64,000 nucleotides of DNA from Polyodon spathula (GCF_017654505.1 NC_054548.1:29037796-29101795); one strand, 5' to 3'. Counted from the stretch's first letter, positions 13,190 to 25,450 are shown. Program-made: numbers and translations. The notes: a model not told the origin generated them from the sequence alone.

Positions 13190-15210
13190 TATATATATAT
13201 ATATAAATATATATATGTAATTTAATATATAATTTACCTTAGGGCTGCATTTCCTTAACTCTCTTAATTGCCTACTTATCCTTAGAGCTGTGTACAGCAC
13301 AACAGCAGAACTAATTATGTCCACTGAATTTGTGACCTTCTAAAATTACTTAAACAGCTAGCACCAAGCTATTTTTTTTCTCAGTCCTTGTAACACAGTT
13401 GTACAGTATTAGCATTTTATAGACATATACATTCAATTTTATCTGATTTTCGCATGCTGACACTAAATGCAAAAGTGATTTAGGCAAGCTAGGTAGAGTC
13501 TCACTTTAGTTTTTTTTTTTTTTTTTTAATAATGCTGTTGGGGATTAACTCATTATCATGGATTCTTATGTGCACAAATATGAACATATTTTTACATTAA
13601 TATTTTTGTACATTAACATACTTTTGCAATATGCCCTAATTAGAATTCCCACACAGTTTGTTCAAAATATTTGAAGTACAATTACATCTTACTTTAATTA
13701 GACCATGTTGTGTTCATCAACTGAAGCATCCCAGCTTTGAAGCATCAACTGATTGACTGAAGTATCAACCTCTTTAACTATCATTGTACAATATGTACAC
13801 TATCCTTATATGGATCATTGCTTTCCAGATTTGAATTACATAGATTGCAATGTCACTGAAGTGCAGTTCTAACTAAACGTTTTCACTGCTGGTATTGCTC
13901 CTTGTACCTTTCAGTAGACAAGACCTATCATTTTGAAAAGACTCTGTCACACACACTGCTTTAAAAATTATACAAGGGCTTGTCTAGATTTCTTTGATTC
14001 CAATGACATTGTTCCATTGGTCAAAATGTGTCAAATTCCAGGGATATTCCAGAAATTTCTCATTTCATTAAAAACTCTTGTATAAGTCAATTTTCTAGAC
14101 ATTTTTGTGGGGCCCTTAAAAGGGGGGAGCTACATATGCGCCGGTGTGTCTAATATTAAACTACTGTATCAGTGCCACAATGGGATTACTACAGCCACGG
14201 TTGGCTCACACAAACTTAATTGTCAACAACCTGATCTTTTTTCAGGATCTACAGTTTTCAGGTCATGTTGCTGGTAGAAACACAAAACCAATGTTCTAAT
14301 TAAGAGTTTTAATATGTTACTCTCAGTCATTTTGCTAAATGCAAGCTTTCAGACTCTTGACTGACCTTATCTCGACCCAGATGCGTGTACGTGGGAAAAA
14401 TAAAAATAGTGGTTGAAGTTATCAATCTTTGGACTATGAAACCGTCACAGCTATACTGCTTCACTGTTAACACAACAGCTGTCCATCTCTATGAATTTCT
14501 TTATTCCCACCCTCCCAAGCCATTAGTTTGTCAACATTCAAACTGAAGCCATGTCTGAGATCAATAACAAACAGCTATTGGTTAGAAAGCCCACTAAACT
14601 TATCAAGTCTTCCGTTCATTGCAATTGTAGTGCAATATTACATATTGCAGGTGTCTTTGAGACTGGATAAAGTAGAACAATCAGACAAAAAACAAAAATG
14701 TTACACAACAGGTTTGAAATTGTGAGTCGCTGATTTCGCCAAAATGCGTAGCAATCGCAATGCTGAAAAAACAATGTGTGACTGACATAAAATAAAGACA
14801 AACTTAAATATGGTGAAAGAAAAATGAGCTGATAGAGGCAAGTGTTAATGATCTGAGGTAGAAAACCTTTTGTTTGAATGGAGTACTTTTATGACTTTAA
14901 TACATACTGTAGCGTGTTCTACATGTCAGCAATACATTTGTAAAGTATGTGTATCGTTATTGTTCTGATTAACAAAACAAAATGAATGCATTATTGTACA
15001 GCTGCAAGCTTAATGGTTATTAGATGGTTCACTCTTTTTTTCATTTGCTTTTTTTAATTGATGAAGCAGCACTGTTTAATACTTTTCTTTTAAATTTGAA
15101 TTAATACAACAAATTTGTAAAAGCCAATGCAGCTGGAACTATTGCTGAAGTATGGGAAAGAAATGTTCAGTAAAACAAAGAAGATATCTTCTTGAAAATA
15201 GGTTAAATGT
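12936..15210. other. Gene-free AT-rich stretch
   Basis: No recognisable gene or element apart from an (AT)n tract and a poly(T) run near 13510. Confidence 0.55.
13158..13215. repeat. (AT)n microsatellite
   Basis: Interrupted AT dinucleotide run. It underlies a spurious Ile-Tyr ORF on the minus strand. Confidence 0.95.
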
Positions 15211-15215
15211 GGGAT

Positions 15216-15790
15216 TGTGACCAGGCTGGCTGGTGGTGATGTCAGGCCAGCAAATGAATGGAACACACAGGCTTGTTTTTATTTTATTAAATAAAAGGTT
15301 TTCCACAAAAAAGAATCACAAAATAGTAGGGAACATGGGCCAAAACAAACAAACAAATCAACAATAATGGTCCCAAGTATCATGCCGCTATTGAACCAGC
15401 ATATGTAGCAATTGTTTTCTTTATAGTTATTCTCTTTACTTTCTCTCTCTTTACTCCCGTTCTCCACTCACCGAACACTGAACTCCGAGTGACTGAGACA
15501 CTGCATCTTTTATGCAGCTGTACAGAGACTGGATTGCAAATCAATTAGTCAATTGAAATCTCAGTACATTTGCATGTGAACTAACTGTGCTCCCCGTGCT
15601 TCTATACTAATACCCACTTTAATCTGCACGTGGAGTGATTGTGTAATCCCTGTGCCTAAATACAACTATATATTTTAAATCACTCGTGATAACCCACACT
15701 CTATGCACCAATACATACAATACATACATATAACAGACAACATAAAACACAAACCACAAAATACACACAAGGGTGGGGCACCCTGCCACC
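15216..15790 (-). mobile_element. Solo LTR, family C, copy 2
   Basis: This is the sister of 4777-5340. It starts TGTGACCAGG and ends CCTGCCACC, and is bounded by a perfect GGGAT duplication at 15211-15215 and 15791-15795, which fixes the limits. The last two bases are CC rather than CA, presumably mutated. On the minus strand a CATAAAAG TATA box lies at about 15514-15507 and AATAAAATAAA at about 15292-15281, so the LTR points leftward. There is no coding region, so it is a solo LTR. The small minus-strand ORF here is not credible. Confidence 0.82.
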
Positions 15791-16374
15791 GGGATGTATA
15801 ACTTGATTTTACACTGAATTAGTATCTTTTAAATCCATTCAAGTACCATTTGTCAGTGGTTTACGTTGTTACTACTGAAATTTAAAGTATTGTTGTAGTA
15901 TTACATCTATATTTTGACATTGCATTTAAATTTACTTGAACCAATTATTTAGAAATTTTGAAAAATTGAATTGTTTCTAGCAGTTTAGCTAAAAATGAAA
16001 AACAACACTGTAAAAAGACTAACACTAGAGCCTCCAGTTATACTCATTCCTAAAACAGCCGCTGGCAGTCATCATGACGGTTACATTTTAAACAACATCA
16101 AATATTAAAATGAAAGATAAACTATCAGATACAGCTCACAAGTTTTATTCAGGCATGTCATATCAAAAATCTGTACAGACGAAACAGAATTTAAATAAAC
16201 AATTAAACACAAAATGGTTTATTTTCTAATTTACCACATAAAAAGCACTACTTCAAAAAATGAAAAATTATAATAAAATACAATTTAAAAAGAAACAAGT
16301 GTGTAAACACATGTAGACAGGTAAATGTACATACAAAACTGTAAACATTTATTTTTTTAATTTAAAACAAACTT

Positions 16375-16515
16375 GTGTTACTCGGTGCAGCACTGAGTCC
16401 AGGTTGAGCTGCTGCAGCACTCTGCTGGTTTGTAGTTTTCTGATCAAACTGTTTCTGTCGAAGCGCTGTGGCTAGCTTCAAGATGAAAATTATTTCAACG
16501 ATCCTGCCTTTCAAA
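16375..16515 (-). pseudogene. piggyBac transposase C-terminal remnant
   Basis: The minus strand reads through LATALRQKQFDQK-like and Gln/Ala-rich sequence with frame breaks. The same type of segment follows the conserved transposase block at 53068-53304, where the C-terminal tail begins (FVASPGATAETF), so homology to the better preserved piggyBac copy supports the call. The catalytic Asp residues and the Cys-rich C-terminal domain cannot be seen in this copy. Confidence 0.5.
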
Positions 16516-16535
16516 CACTGTCAAGACATTTAATA

Positions 16536-17151
16536 CAGGCAATCATCGACTTATGACGCTTCGACTTACGACGCCTGGCACTTAAGACACTTTTGCAATA
16601 TCACCCTGCTTCAACTTTACGACATCGATACGGCATTTATGACACAGCAAGACCCGAGCCATGCGTCATGTGCGCATGCTCGGTGTCTGAACTGCAGTAC
16701 TTGCCGTGGTCGCCCTGACTCAGTCTAGCGGGTATTTGTTTAGGTTTTTTTTTTTTTTTAATGTATTTGCCGTTGACAATGACTGATAAGAGCAACTGAC
16801 TCAAAACGAAACCTAAACTGTAAACTCTGTCACATGATGAGGGGCTTAACTTCAGGCGATCGTGTTTCCTACTAGGAGTACCACATACACACAATGAATA
16901 CATCATTGGAAAGCCCCGAGTCTGTACTTTTAAACAAGACAGGTAAATGGGCTGAGTGTAAAGAGTTAAATACATATTTGCATTACTACAATATAACGGG
17001 TCATTTTTGTAAAACTATATTATCTGGCTGAAGAGTCAGGAACGTAATCCCAATTTGTTGTTCTTATGGGAAAATGTGCTTCGATTTACGACGCTTCGAC
17101 TTACAATGCTACTTTCAGGATCCAATTGTGTCGTAGTGCGAGGACTGCCTG
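16536..17151. mobile_element. Tigger/pogo-like MITE nested in piggyBac
   Basis: The left end CAGGCAATCATCGACTTA and the reverse complement of the right end, CAGGCAGTCCTCGCACTA, form terminal inverted repeats. Both ends are flanked by TA (16534-16535 and 17152-17153), the Tc1/mariner-pogo target duplication. Subterminal CGACTTACGACG-like sequence recurs at both ends, as in Tigger elements. At 616 bp without a transposase it is non-autonomous. It lies inside the piggyBac remnant and so inserted later. Confidence 0.75.
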
Positions 17152-18199
17152 TACATGTATTTAGGAAAAGTCATAAACGGACAACCGTGTATCTTTCACA
17201 CACACAGAATAATTTAAATTTGAAAATTTCAAACCGGACACAAAGGAGCTAGCTGCTTCCGCATTCCAGCACTGAAAGAATATCACTGACATTTGCAGAG
17301 CATTTTGAGATGTTATAGTAATAAAATAATGACTTAGATTGCATTATTGAGGAGTTTGGTGATAACAAGTGATCAGGAGAGGATTTATCAGTATGCACGA
17401 CTATGAAGAGGTATGTGAAAAATATAGCGAACAAGGGGTGGGGCTTGGCAGGAGATGCAGTACTGATGTTCTTTTGCTATGCAGTGCCTTTTAAACCTGT
17501 TCTACTCTGATAAAAAATATTTTAAACAGCACGTGTAAAATAAACACCACGTGTGAAAATAAATTGGACCTGACGCGTCTGACAAGCGTTGAATAAATGG
17601 ACCACTAAGGGTTAAACACAAAAAAGATGTTTTCCTAATGCTAAAATCTCAAAAAGAGAAAAGGGGGGAGAGACTTTTACATAAGGGCGACCTATACAAC
17701 GATTTTTACGGTACTGATAACTGGACAAAATACTAGGTCTGTTACATAGCAGTTCCTAATACTTTAATTCTGCACAATAACATGTGGGTATTACAGTACA
17801 TTTTAATTCTGGAATGTTCCAATGCTGACAAATGTAATTCATATTTATTCATGTGTTATTAGTTTGAAACTCTGTGTAATAGAATGATACTTGCATGATA
17901 ATGTTTTTATATGCTTTTACAGAACTATGCGTTTACCATACATGATCTTGTTATGTCTGGGTGTTTACGATGTTAATTCCTGTTTTACTAAACTTTGTTA
18001 TTTAATAAAGTTGCACGATTTTAAAGCACCAACCTTTCAGAAATGTGTATTCATGTCAATATAATGACATTTCATATAGGGATGTTTCAACCAACGTTTG
18101 TTTTAACTGTTTCTTGATACAAACTTAATTTTCATGGAACTACACCACCTTCTACACATTCGTCTGGTACGAAATAATTCATTTGTCAAAAATAGCATT

Positions 18200-18201
<2 letters not shown>

Positions 18202-18285
<84 letters not shown>
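18202..18285. repeat. (AC)n microsatellite
   Basis: About 41 uninterrupted AC units. The His-Thr ORF is an artefact. Confidence 0.98.
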
Positions 18286-18287
<2 letters not shown>

Positions 18288-18385
18288 AGGATTAATAATC
18301 CAGATTATTATTTTTTGTCTAAGTTAAATAAAATAAAAAATAAGTCAAACGACACTTCTATGGTTAACTTTTTAATAATAGTATC

Positions 18386-18386
<1 letters not shown>

Positions 18387-18417
<31 letters not shown>

Positions 18418-18423
18418 TATATA

Positions 18424-18458
<35 letters not shown>
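18387..18458. repeat. (AT)n microsatellite
   Basis: Two AT runs separated by a short ATTATATATAAT-like interruption. Confidence 0.95.
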
Positions 18459-18459
<1 letters not shown>

Positions 18460-19434
18460 AGTTTAATTGATTATTTTGTTTCAGGAAAAAATGTGGGGAT
18501 TCCCTTGACAATGAAGTTGATGCATAGTAGACTTTACTGCAACCTGCACTATTAAGGACCTTGAGTTACAACATTCAAAAGCATGTGTAATACTTGAACA
18601 GCATACACAAATGGAACCCTTGTCAGCCAAATTTTAATTATCTCTTGGAAAATGTCTTCTCTGAAAGCTTCATTCAATATGTTGAATTCCTCCTCAGGGT
18701 TACCCTATTTTGCTTATCCCTTTGTCACTCCATGTTCCATGTGTGTATTGAAGAACCTGTGCAGTGCATCAGCACAATGAATAATGTGCCACCCACACAG
18801 CATTACTCACCAGCTAAACAGCGCTGAATGCTGCATTCCCTACATTATTAACTCATTGGTATTTTTTATGTATTTAAATCACTGATCTACTGTATACTGG
18901 CTCACATCCCCACCTTCCATTACATAGACTGAGCTCCAGCTTCCATTTCACACCACATCCTGTCGATACAGCCATCTAAAAAAACATTGCAATAGATTGT
19001 TCACAGTTAGCTCTGCTTCTTTTCTACCCTGTCAGTGAAAACTTCCAGAAAGCTGTCACATGCACCGACATGTGCTAAAGATTACTCAGAGTACTGCAAA
19101 GCAAGGTTAAGGCATAGTCGTTTGTATAGAAAGCATAGAACAGTGTGAACAGTGTGAGTGTGATACTGAATAACAATATAATGTAGATTATACCCTATAT
19201 TTCACAGATCAGTGTCAATAATACCTAGGGACAGATTAAATCTACATTCTGTGCACCGCCATAGCTAAGGCGGGATAAATGTTGGTATTAAAACAAAAAA
19301 TTCTACAATGATGCTGAATTGCTTGGTATTAAAACATTCAAGGTGCTGCACAAAAGGTATTTTTTAGGGCATGTGTCATGTTAACATGGTATAAAAACAC
19401 AGTATTTCAAGCGTTGAATTAAGAAAAAGAAAAA

Positions 19435-19491
19435 AAAAAAACAAGATATTACAACCTACATTAGCCTATGAGGTCATTTCTTTGCAAACAT

Positions 19492-19522
<31 letters not shown>

Positions 19523-19610
19523 CTAAGCATTATTCTAAAAAGTAAAAGCAATCTAGCCTACAGCCTACCTACAACAACTATAAAGGGTAGTACATTATAC
19601 TTTATGCTTA
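19435..19610 (+). repeat. Unclassified dispersed repeat, copy 1
   Basis: It shares ordered blocks with 21812-22050: a TTTCTTTGCAAACATACAT block and, further on, a block around AGCAATCTAGCCTACAG followed by CTACCTACAACAA. Copy 1 has a poly(A) tract (about 19497-19522) where copy 2 has about 90 bp of unique sequence. No terminal motif or coding capacity was recognised. Confidence 0.6.
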
Positions 19611-19959
19611 TAAATACCTATATCTATAGCATCACAAGGTGCTCCTTTTGAATGGAAGGCTTGTGCTGCAGAAGTATATGACCCTTCAAAAGAATCACCT
19701 TCATTTCTTCGGGGGTTCCCCATTGATGATGGAAATGATAATAAAGCTTGGGAACCCATTGATATGAAAAATAGAGAATTTTGGCCAACTCAGATATTTT
19801 GGATGGAAGGGATAAAACTGAAATGCATGAACACAATAGTTATCAGTCCAAAATCATTGCTCCTTGTGGGAGACGTACATACCCGGCTTAAAGTTTGCAT
19901 GTCAGAAGTGTAGAACTAGCCTGCCACAAGCAGAACTAAAAGCATGCCCTATTTGCATG

Positions 19960-20204
19960 CATATAATAATGATATATTTGTATAGTGCCTTATTACAAAG
20001 CACTTTACAGAGGAAGGCTGTGAACTGTGCATTATGTGAAGTCACTTACAATAGGACACTGATTTAATATTTCTGCAGGATGGAGCACAAGGAGGTTAGT
20101 GACTTGTTCAGGGTCACACAGTGAGTCAGTGGCAGAGAGGGGATTTGAACCCGTAATCTTCTGGTTATAAGCCCTGGACTTTAACTACTGGACCACACTG
20201 CCTA
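19960..20204 (-). mobile_element. tRNA-derived MIR-like SINE
   Basis: On the minus strand the element starts with a tRNA-like head. A box A-like TGGTCCAGTAGTTAA is followed by a box B GGGTTCAAATCCC. The core then includes GCCACTGACTCACTGTGTGA, which resembles the MIR/CORE-SINE central region, and the tail ends with CACTATACAAATATATCATT, resembling an L2-type 3' end. It is a retroposed Pol III repeat, not a functional tRNA: the cloverleaf is not conserved. The family name cannot be fixed without Repbase. Confidence 0.75.
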
Positions 20205-21811
20205 TGGTGAAGCATTACAAAATGGTGTTTGAATGTAATGATGTACATTGTTTATCATTTTCATTTGAATGTTGAACCAGACAATGTGAAGATAATTGAA
20301 TGCATGGGATGTGAAGTAGATCACCCAGTTAAATGAGCTCATCTGGGAAAATTAGAATGCAAAGATGGAAGCCTGTAGCAGGGGGTTCAAGTTTCTTTTT
20401 AGATATCAGGTGTTTAAAACTGTTACATGCACTTGTGATGCTGTGGTGGCTTTTGCAGATCTACTGAGAGTAGAAACGGAAAGAGGTTTTCAATTCTGCT
20501 GGGAGCAGTCTTATATCCTGGATGCAAACTGGACACTGAGATTAAAAGACCATTGTTAAAAGTAACTGTTCAGGGCAATAATATTATAATGTTGTAAAAC
20601 TCTGTACATTTAGAAATTGTTAAAACAAGCAGAAATATTATAGCAGGAATATGTGTTAGCCTAAATGAAAAGATCCAGCAAGATCACTGACCTAATGTAA
20701 TAACCCCAATGGAGCCCCTTAGAATTCGTTTGTAGCAAAAGTCTCTTATCAACAGAAACAGCTTAACCCAGACAGGGGTCCCTCGCCTGTAAATCTTCTT
20801 TGTACCAGAAGATATGTTTTAACAAGCAAGGCATAAACCAACTCTTCAACGTAAAAACAGGTGGATGTTTATTCTTATCTAAGATATTTTCACTACAAGC
20901 ACAATATTGGAAAATTGTATGATATATGCAATACCGTTGTTATTTCATGATAGAAATTACAGGAATAATTTCTTAGTATTTTCCATTGGCACATTCTGTG
21001 CAGCTGCTGACTAACTGAAAATGGTTGTATAATTAATTTTAAATTCATGCCCTCAGGTTTCAATTCAATAAATGTCCATATTTTCCTCAGTCAGAAGAAA
21101 ACTCATGGTAGGTTGAAATGAAAAAGTATGCCTTAAAAACCCAAGCCACTGTTTTTATATAATCTTGAAAATATCTCTTCTTATAAAGTCATCAAAACTT
21201 TGACATTCCGGCAGTACATACAGTGTAATTCTTAAACTACTCAATTCCTTCATTAGAGCTGTTTATTACAGTCACAATAAAATTCACATTTCTGTAGCCC
21301 CTTTCATCACAAGGCTAGATGATAAACTTTTTCTGAGATTATAATCAAGTAAGTCCTGTGGGTGCGGTACATCTGCAGTAAAATACGTGTTAACATAATG
21401 GAGAATAAAATGTAAAATTAGTACAATCTTTAAATTGTAGGTTATAACAGGACATTACTCCTATTAAATCTAGCCTTCTGTTATAGAGTTTTTCAAAGTG
21501 TTCAAATAGTCTTTTTCTAGGTACAGTATTAATTTTCACAGTAGCTACCTCTATAAACCAACACACCATACACTGTACTATCAGGTACACTTTTTTGATC
21601 CCATACGATATCACATTAGACAGGTTTTTCAATAACTATTGGATATTACAAGTTCTGTAACAAGTTTTACAAATGCTCTGTTGTTCAGTGACTACAAGTA
21701 ACATGTTTTTTTTTATTTGTATGGCTTTGTATGACAAATATTTCATACAAAGATTTTTAGCTGAGATATTAATTGTTAACACAAACATAAGTAGCCTATC
21801 ATATAATAGAA
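20205..21811. other. Gene-free stretch
   Basis: No credible ORF or classified repeat was seen. Confidence 0.5.
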
Positions 21812-22050
21812 ATAAGAAAAACATTACAATCTGAATAGGCCTATAAGGTAATTTCTTTGCAAACATACATATTTTTATTAAAATCCCATATCACATTTTT
21901 CACCTCCTTTCCAAAATAAATAAAAAGCTCAATCAGTATTTGTTTCATTTTGAACTTTTGTATGCTCTTGAGCACATTATTCTAAAATGTTATTATGCTA
22001 AGATGTAAAAGTAATCTAGCCTATAGTCTACCCACAACAAAAATAAAGGG
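21812..22050 (+). repeat. Unclassified dispersed repeat, copy 2
   Basis: Partner of 19435-19610, with the same flanking blocks in the same order and about 90 bp extra in the middle. An (AT)n tract follows immediately. Confidence 0.6.
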
Positions 22051-22061
22051 CTTATATACTA

Positions 22062-22062
<1 letters not shown>

Positions 22063-22139
<77 letters not shown>
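22063..22139. repeat. (AT)n microsatellite
   Basis: AT run followed by a few CA units. Confidence 0.95.
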
Positions 22140-22855
22140 TCTAGAATATATTATATTCTATATCTATATCTTAAATTTCAGGAATTGTTTGATTTGATGC
22201 TGTGTAAGAGAAACCTCAAACTGGAAACACAATTAGCTTCAGATTTAATCTACCCCTTGGTTACAATAACAAGTATAAAATCAATGCATATTCTAAAAAG
22301 CTTCATGCTGTTTACACGTGGAAATACAGAGATCTGTATGGTACACCCATTTTATATTTTGTTTCTGTTTTACTGTTTTGTTTTTTAAACATTAATCTTC
22401 AAGTGTGCTATATAAGAGCAACTTTGAAGATGTTTTTTAAAAAAAGGACACTGCTTACCAAATGCAACAACCTTTGAATGAATTTGTTTTATAGCATGTT
22501 AAATTAGAACCCACAAAATACCCTTAATGCAGCACCCTATATTTTATATCAAGCATATATTTGGCGGCATTGTGAATGTATTTGTGTGTGGCAGATAACA
22601 GATTGCAAATAGACTATCTGTGCAACATTTCAGTAAGCATTATTGATGTCGTTGCAGCTAGATAATTGACCACGGCAACAGTTAAGCGTCTGCCCATTTA
22701 AGATATTAAATCATATTATAATGGGTCTCTTTCTCCAGGTTTGCTTGTTCCAGTGTTTTTTATTAATTACTTTTCCTTGATCAGCTCCATTGGTTTGTAT
22801 TTGTAATTTCTCCCTTCTGAATACCTGTTTTATTTTTTTTTAGCTGCTGAAATGT

Positions 22856-22904
<49 letters not shown>

Positions 22905-23554
22905 TCATTATTGGTTTGAGAGGCAAGCAAAACAGTGCTAATTACTAATGTTGGTACAAAATGATCCTCATCTTTCATAACCATATTGATGTACCATGTT
23001 AAAAATAAGCCTTTGTCTTCTAATGTATTGTGCTGGTTAGAGCTTCAGTATAAATCTTCACTGTCTCTGAGGTATAATAAACACAAACACTGTTGTGCAT
23101 ATTTACGTTGTATATCTAGGATTTATGTCACATCTGTGTCTTTGCCAATTACCATTAAAGAAAATACTTATTTTAGCTCATAGTGTAACCATAATAAACA
23201 CAATGCCTCAATAAGAACTAACGATTCTGGCTTAATTATCCCTAGTTTCATGATGAATAGAGATTAACAATTAATATTATGTATGTTTAAGTATTTCAAA
23301 TCAATCATAAATAGTGTACAATTATAAATTATAAGACAGTAAGAAACCTAACAATCCAAATTATTATTACATTTATTCATATTCTTAAAGGAAGAAGAAT
23401 ATTGAATAGACCCACATTACATATTGTGATGATATCAATAGCATGGCTTCAGTTCAGTTACTTGTAAACACACAATATAAGTTTGATACTTATTCTGTTG
23501 GTGCGATGTTTAAAACAAAAAGTCTTCTTAACACGGTCATCCTTTCTGTGGAAG
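22140..23554. other. Gene-free stretch with a long poly(T)
   Basis: Contains the poly(T) run listed separately; otherwise AT-rich non-coding DNA. Confidence 0.5.
22858..22902. repeat. Poly(T) tract
   Basis: About 45 consecutive thymines. It could be the tail of a minus-strand retroposon whose body was not recognised. Confidence 0.97.
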
Positions 23555-23863
23555 TTAGTTGTGCGGCAGCATAGCACAGCATCTCCGTGAAGGCTGTAGG
23601 CAAAAGCTTTCGTTGTTCCGGATGAAGCCCATCTTCTCCGGGACAGCTTTGAAGATTACATCATTGCGTCTTCGTTGAAGAACTTTGGAGTTTGGTGAGT
23701 TGAGATCGATGAAATTGAAGAGAGAAAGAGCTAATCCAGAGAGCCACTCCTTGTTTTGAGTTGAAATAACACGATGTATAGGCGTTCCCTTGTACTGTAA
23801 ACAAGTCCTTGTCGGTCCTTCCATTGGTTCACAGTATTTGATAGACAGTTGCATGTCACACAA
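23555..23863 (-). CDS. Unrecognised 102-aa ORF, protein-like composition
   Basis: An open frame of about 100 codons lies just outside the left end of the first DIRS element. Its composition is mixed rather than low-complexity, and its GC content is higher than the surrounding DNA. I do not recognise the product. It contains segments such as GPTRTCLQYKGTPIHRV and KEWLSGLALSLFNFIDL and has no evident signal peptide or membrane segment. It could be an exon of a host gene, part of an unidentified transposon, or chance. No splice context was confirmed. Confidence 0.25.
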   Translation of the reverse strand: MCDMQLSIKYCEPMEGPTRTCLQYKGTPIHRVISTQNKEWLSGLALSLFNFIDLNSPNSKVLQRRRNDVIFKAVPEKMGFIRNNESFCLQPSRRCCAMLPHN

Positions 23864-23988
23864 AAATGGTGTGTTAGAAATGGAATTTACCCACCTATTT
23901 TATTATCAAAGGATCTTACATTTATCATTTAAACCTCCTATTCAATATAACGATAGGTTGCGGATGCAACCCAGGTTCCCTGAAAGAG

Positions 23989-24156
23989 AAAATAACCATC
24001 AAGGTATGGGATATTGCCGTCAGGCAGTAGGATTGGCTGAGCTTTATAGCAAAGCTGCGGATAGGCCTCCGCGGGAGCTGACGTGTAAGCCCACCCCCCT
24101 GGGAGCTTATTATACGCAGTGAGCAGAGACTCTCTTCCTCTTTTGCTCTTCAGTCC
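23989..24156. repeat. DIRS copy 1, left inverted terminal repeat
   Basis: This segment is inverted relative to 30098-30262, with shared blocks such as AACCATCAAGGTATGGGATA, GGATTGGCTGAGCTTTATAG and AGAGACTCTCTTCCTCTTTT. The repeat is about 165 bp with scattered mismatches. Confidence 0.9.
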
Positions 24157-24182
24157 GTGAAGGCTTCCGAAGCGACCTCGCG

Positions 24183-24268
24183 GCTTGATGGTTATTTTCT
24201 CTTTCAGGGAACCGGGGTTGCATCCGCAACCTATCGTTCCCTTTCAATTCAAAAATAACCATCAAGGT
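24183..24268. repeat. DIRS copy 1, internal complementary region
   Basis: The first part (to CCTATCG) is the reverse complement of the extreme left end (about 23951-23990). The second part, from TTCCCTTTCAATTC onward, is the reverse complement of the extreme right end (about 30247-30277). The two parts join head to tail, so this region is complementary to the junction of a circularised element. That is the template role proposed for the ICR in DIRS replication. Confidence 0.88.
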
Positions 24269-24379
24269 ACGGGAACAGTGTACGCAAGCCGTCGCGAGGG
24301 AGGATTCTTGGCAGTCGGACAGACTTACATCATAACGCAACTGCGTAGGCAATACATCTAGGCATATGCGGAGCTGAGC

Positions 24380-25450
24380 CTCAGCGTCTATGCTCGCAAT
24401 GACACCTGTCCTAAAGTGAAATAGTAAACACCATACTGGCATCTTAAGGTGCCATAGAGTGTAGTACAGAAACTCCAAATAGTGGAGCAGAGGAATCCAG
24501 TATGTTTTATGGTAAAACCTCATAAAAGTATGCGGTGTAGCCCAACTGGCTACCGCGCAAATGTCAGACACCGACACCCCCTTAAAGAGGGCCCAGGATG
24601 TCGCTATACCCCTAATGGAATGTGTCTTCAACTGCCCTGGTGGTGGAAGGCCTGCAGATTCATAAGTTATTTAATTGCATCCACTATCCAATGGGAAAGG
24701 TGTTGTTTAGACAACGGCTAACCCAAGGTCTTAGAACCATGGCATATGAACAATTGTTCTGTTTGCCTCACAGTCGTTGTTCTGTCAGTATGACACCTCA
24801 ATGCCTGCACAGGGCAGAGCATGTGTAACTGTTTTTCCTCTGGGGAAGAAAAGGGAGGAGGATGGAACGCCGTCAACTCGACTGGCTGTTTCATGTGGAA
24901 TGGGGATATGACCTTTGGCAAAAAGGCTGGATTTGGGCGCATGGAGACCTTAGAACCGTCTCCTGCGAAACGAGTACATGAAGGATGCACTGACAGTGCA
25001 TCTAACTTGCTGACACGTTTAGCTGACACCACTGACAGCAGAAACGCAGTTTTAATACACACAAGCCTCATATCCACAGTGTGGAGAGGATCAAATGGTC
25101 CCTTGGTAAGGGCTTCTAGCACCACGTCAAGGCTCCATGACGGTAAACTGGTTGTCCTTGGAGGTCGCAAATGTCTTGCGCCTTTGAGGAACTGCGATAC
25201 CAGAAAATGGCAAGCTGGTGATAACCCCTCAATGCGTACATGGCAAGGTGATATGGCGGCTAAATACACTTTAAGTGCAGAGGGAGATTTCCCTTCATCT
25301 AACAGTTTCTGTAGAAACTGTAATATCACTGCCATAGGACAAGATATTGGGTCATGGCCCCCCGCCAGACACCAATCTTTGAACAACTGCCACTTGTACG
25401 TATACTGCCACCTAGTAGAGGGCGCTCTAGCACTCTGAGTGGTCGAAATC
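24380..25450 (-). pseudogene. DIRS copy 1, tyrosine recombinase (YR)
   Basis: The recombinase integrates the circular DNA intermediate. The N-terminal SAM-like region (APSTRWQYTYKWQLFKDWC, then PMAVILQFLQKLLDEG) is followed by the catalytic domain. SAKRVSKLDALS gives the arm-box Arg, KTHSIRGIATSWA gives the HxxR box at about 24622, and TPHTFMRFYHKTYW places the nucleophilic Tyr at 24514-24512. Thus R, H-R and Y are all present. The frame is broken between the arm box and HxxR: TAG follows LGS-like TLG at about 24720, then a TAA near 24670 and a frameshift. The frame upstream continues into RNase H without a break. Close to functional sequence but dead. Confidence 0.85.

Larger units (their letters stand above)
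16023..17611 (-). mobile_element. Degenerate piggyBac-type transposon
   Basis: The right end reads inward CCCTTAGTGGTCC and abuts TTAA at 17612-17615, the invariant piggyBac target. The left end, CACTAGAGCC, follows CTAA, a mutated TTAA. Near the left end a C-terminal transposase fragment lies on the minus strand. The right part (17250-17611) is repeated in inverted orientation at 50438-50796. A Tigger-like MITE (16536-17151) is inserted in the middle. Most of the transposase gene is missing, so the copy is non-autonomous. Confidence 0.7.
17616..19434. other. Gene-free stretch with long microsatellites
   Basis: Nothing gene-like was seen apart from the (AC)n and (AT)n arrays listed separately. 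Confidence 0.55.

Noticed and set aside
18183..18458. 91-aa His-Thr ORF
   Set aside because: It is created by the (AC)n and (AT)n microsatellites.
19960..20204. tRNA gene on the minus strand
   Set aside because: Boxes A and B are present, but there is no cloverleaf, and the body and tail are those of a SINE. The same applies to 40608-40829.
24821..25438. 205-aa plus-strand ORF
   Set aside because: It is a shadow of the DIRS recombinase coding strand, which has recognisable motifs on the minus strand.
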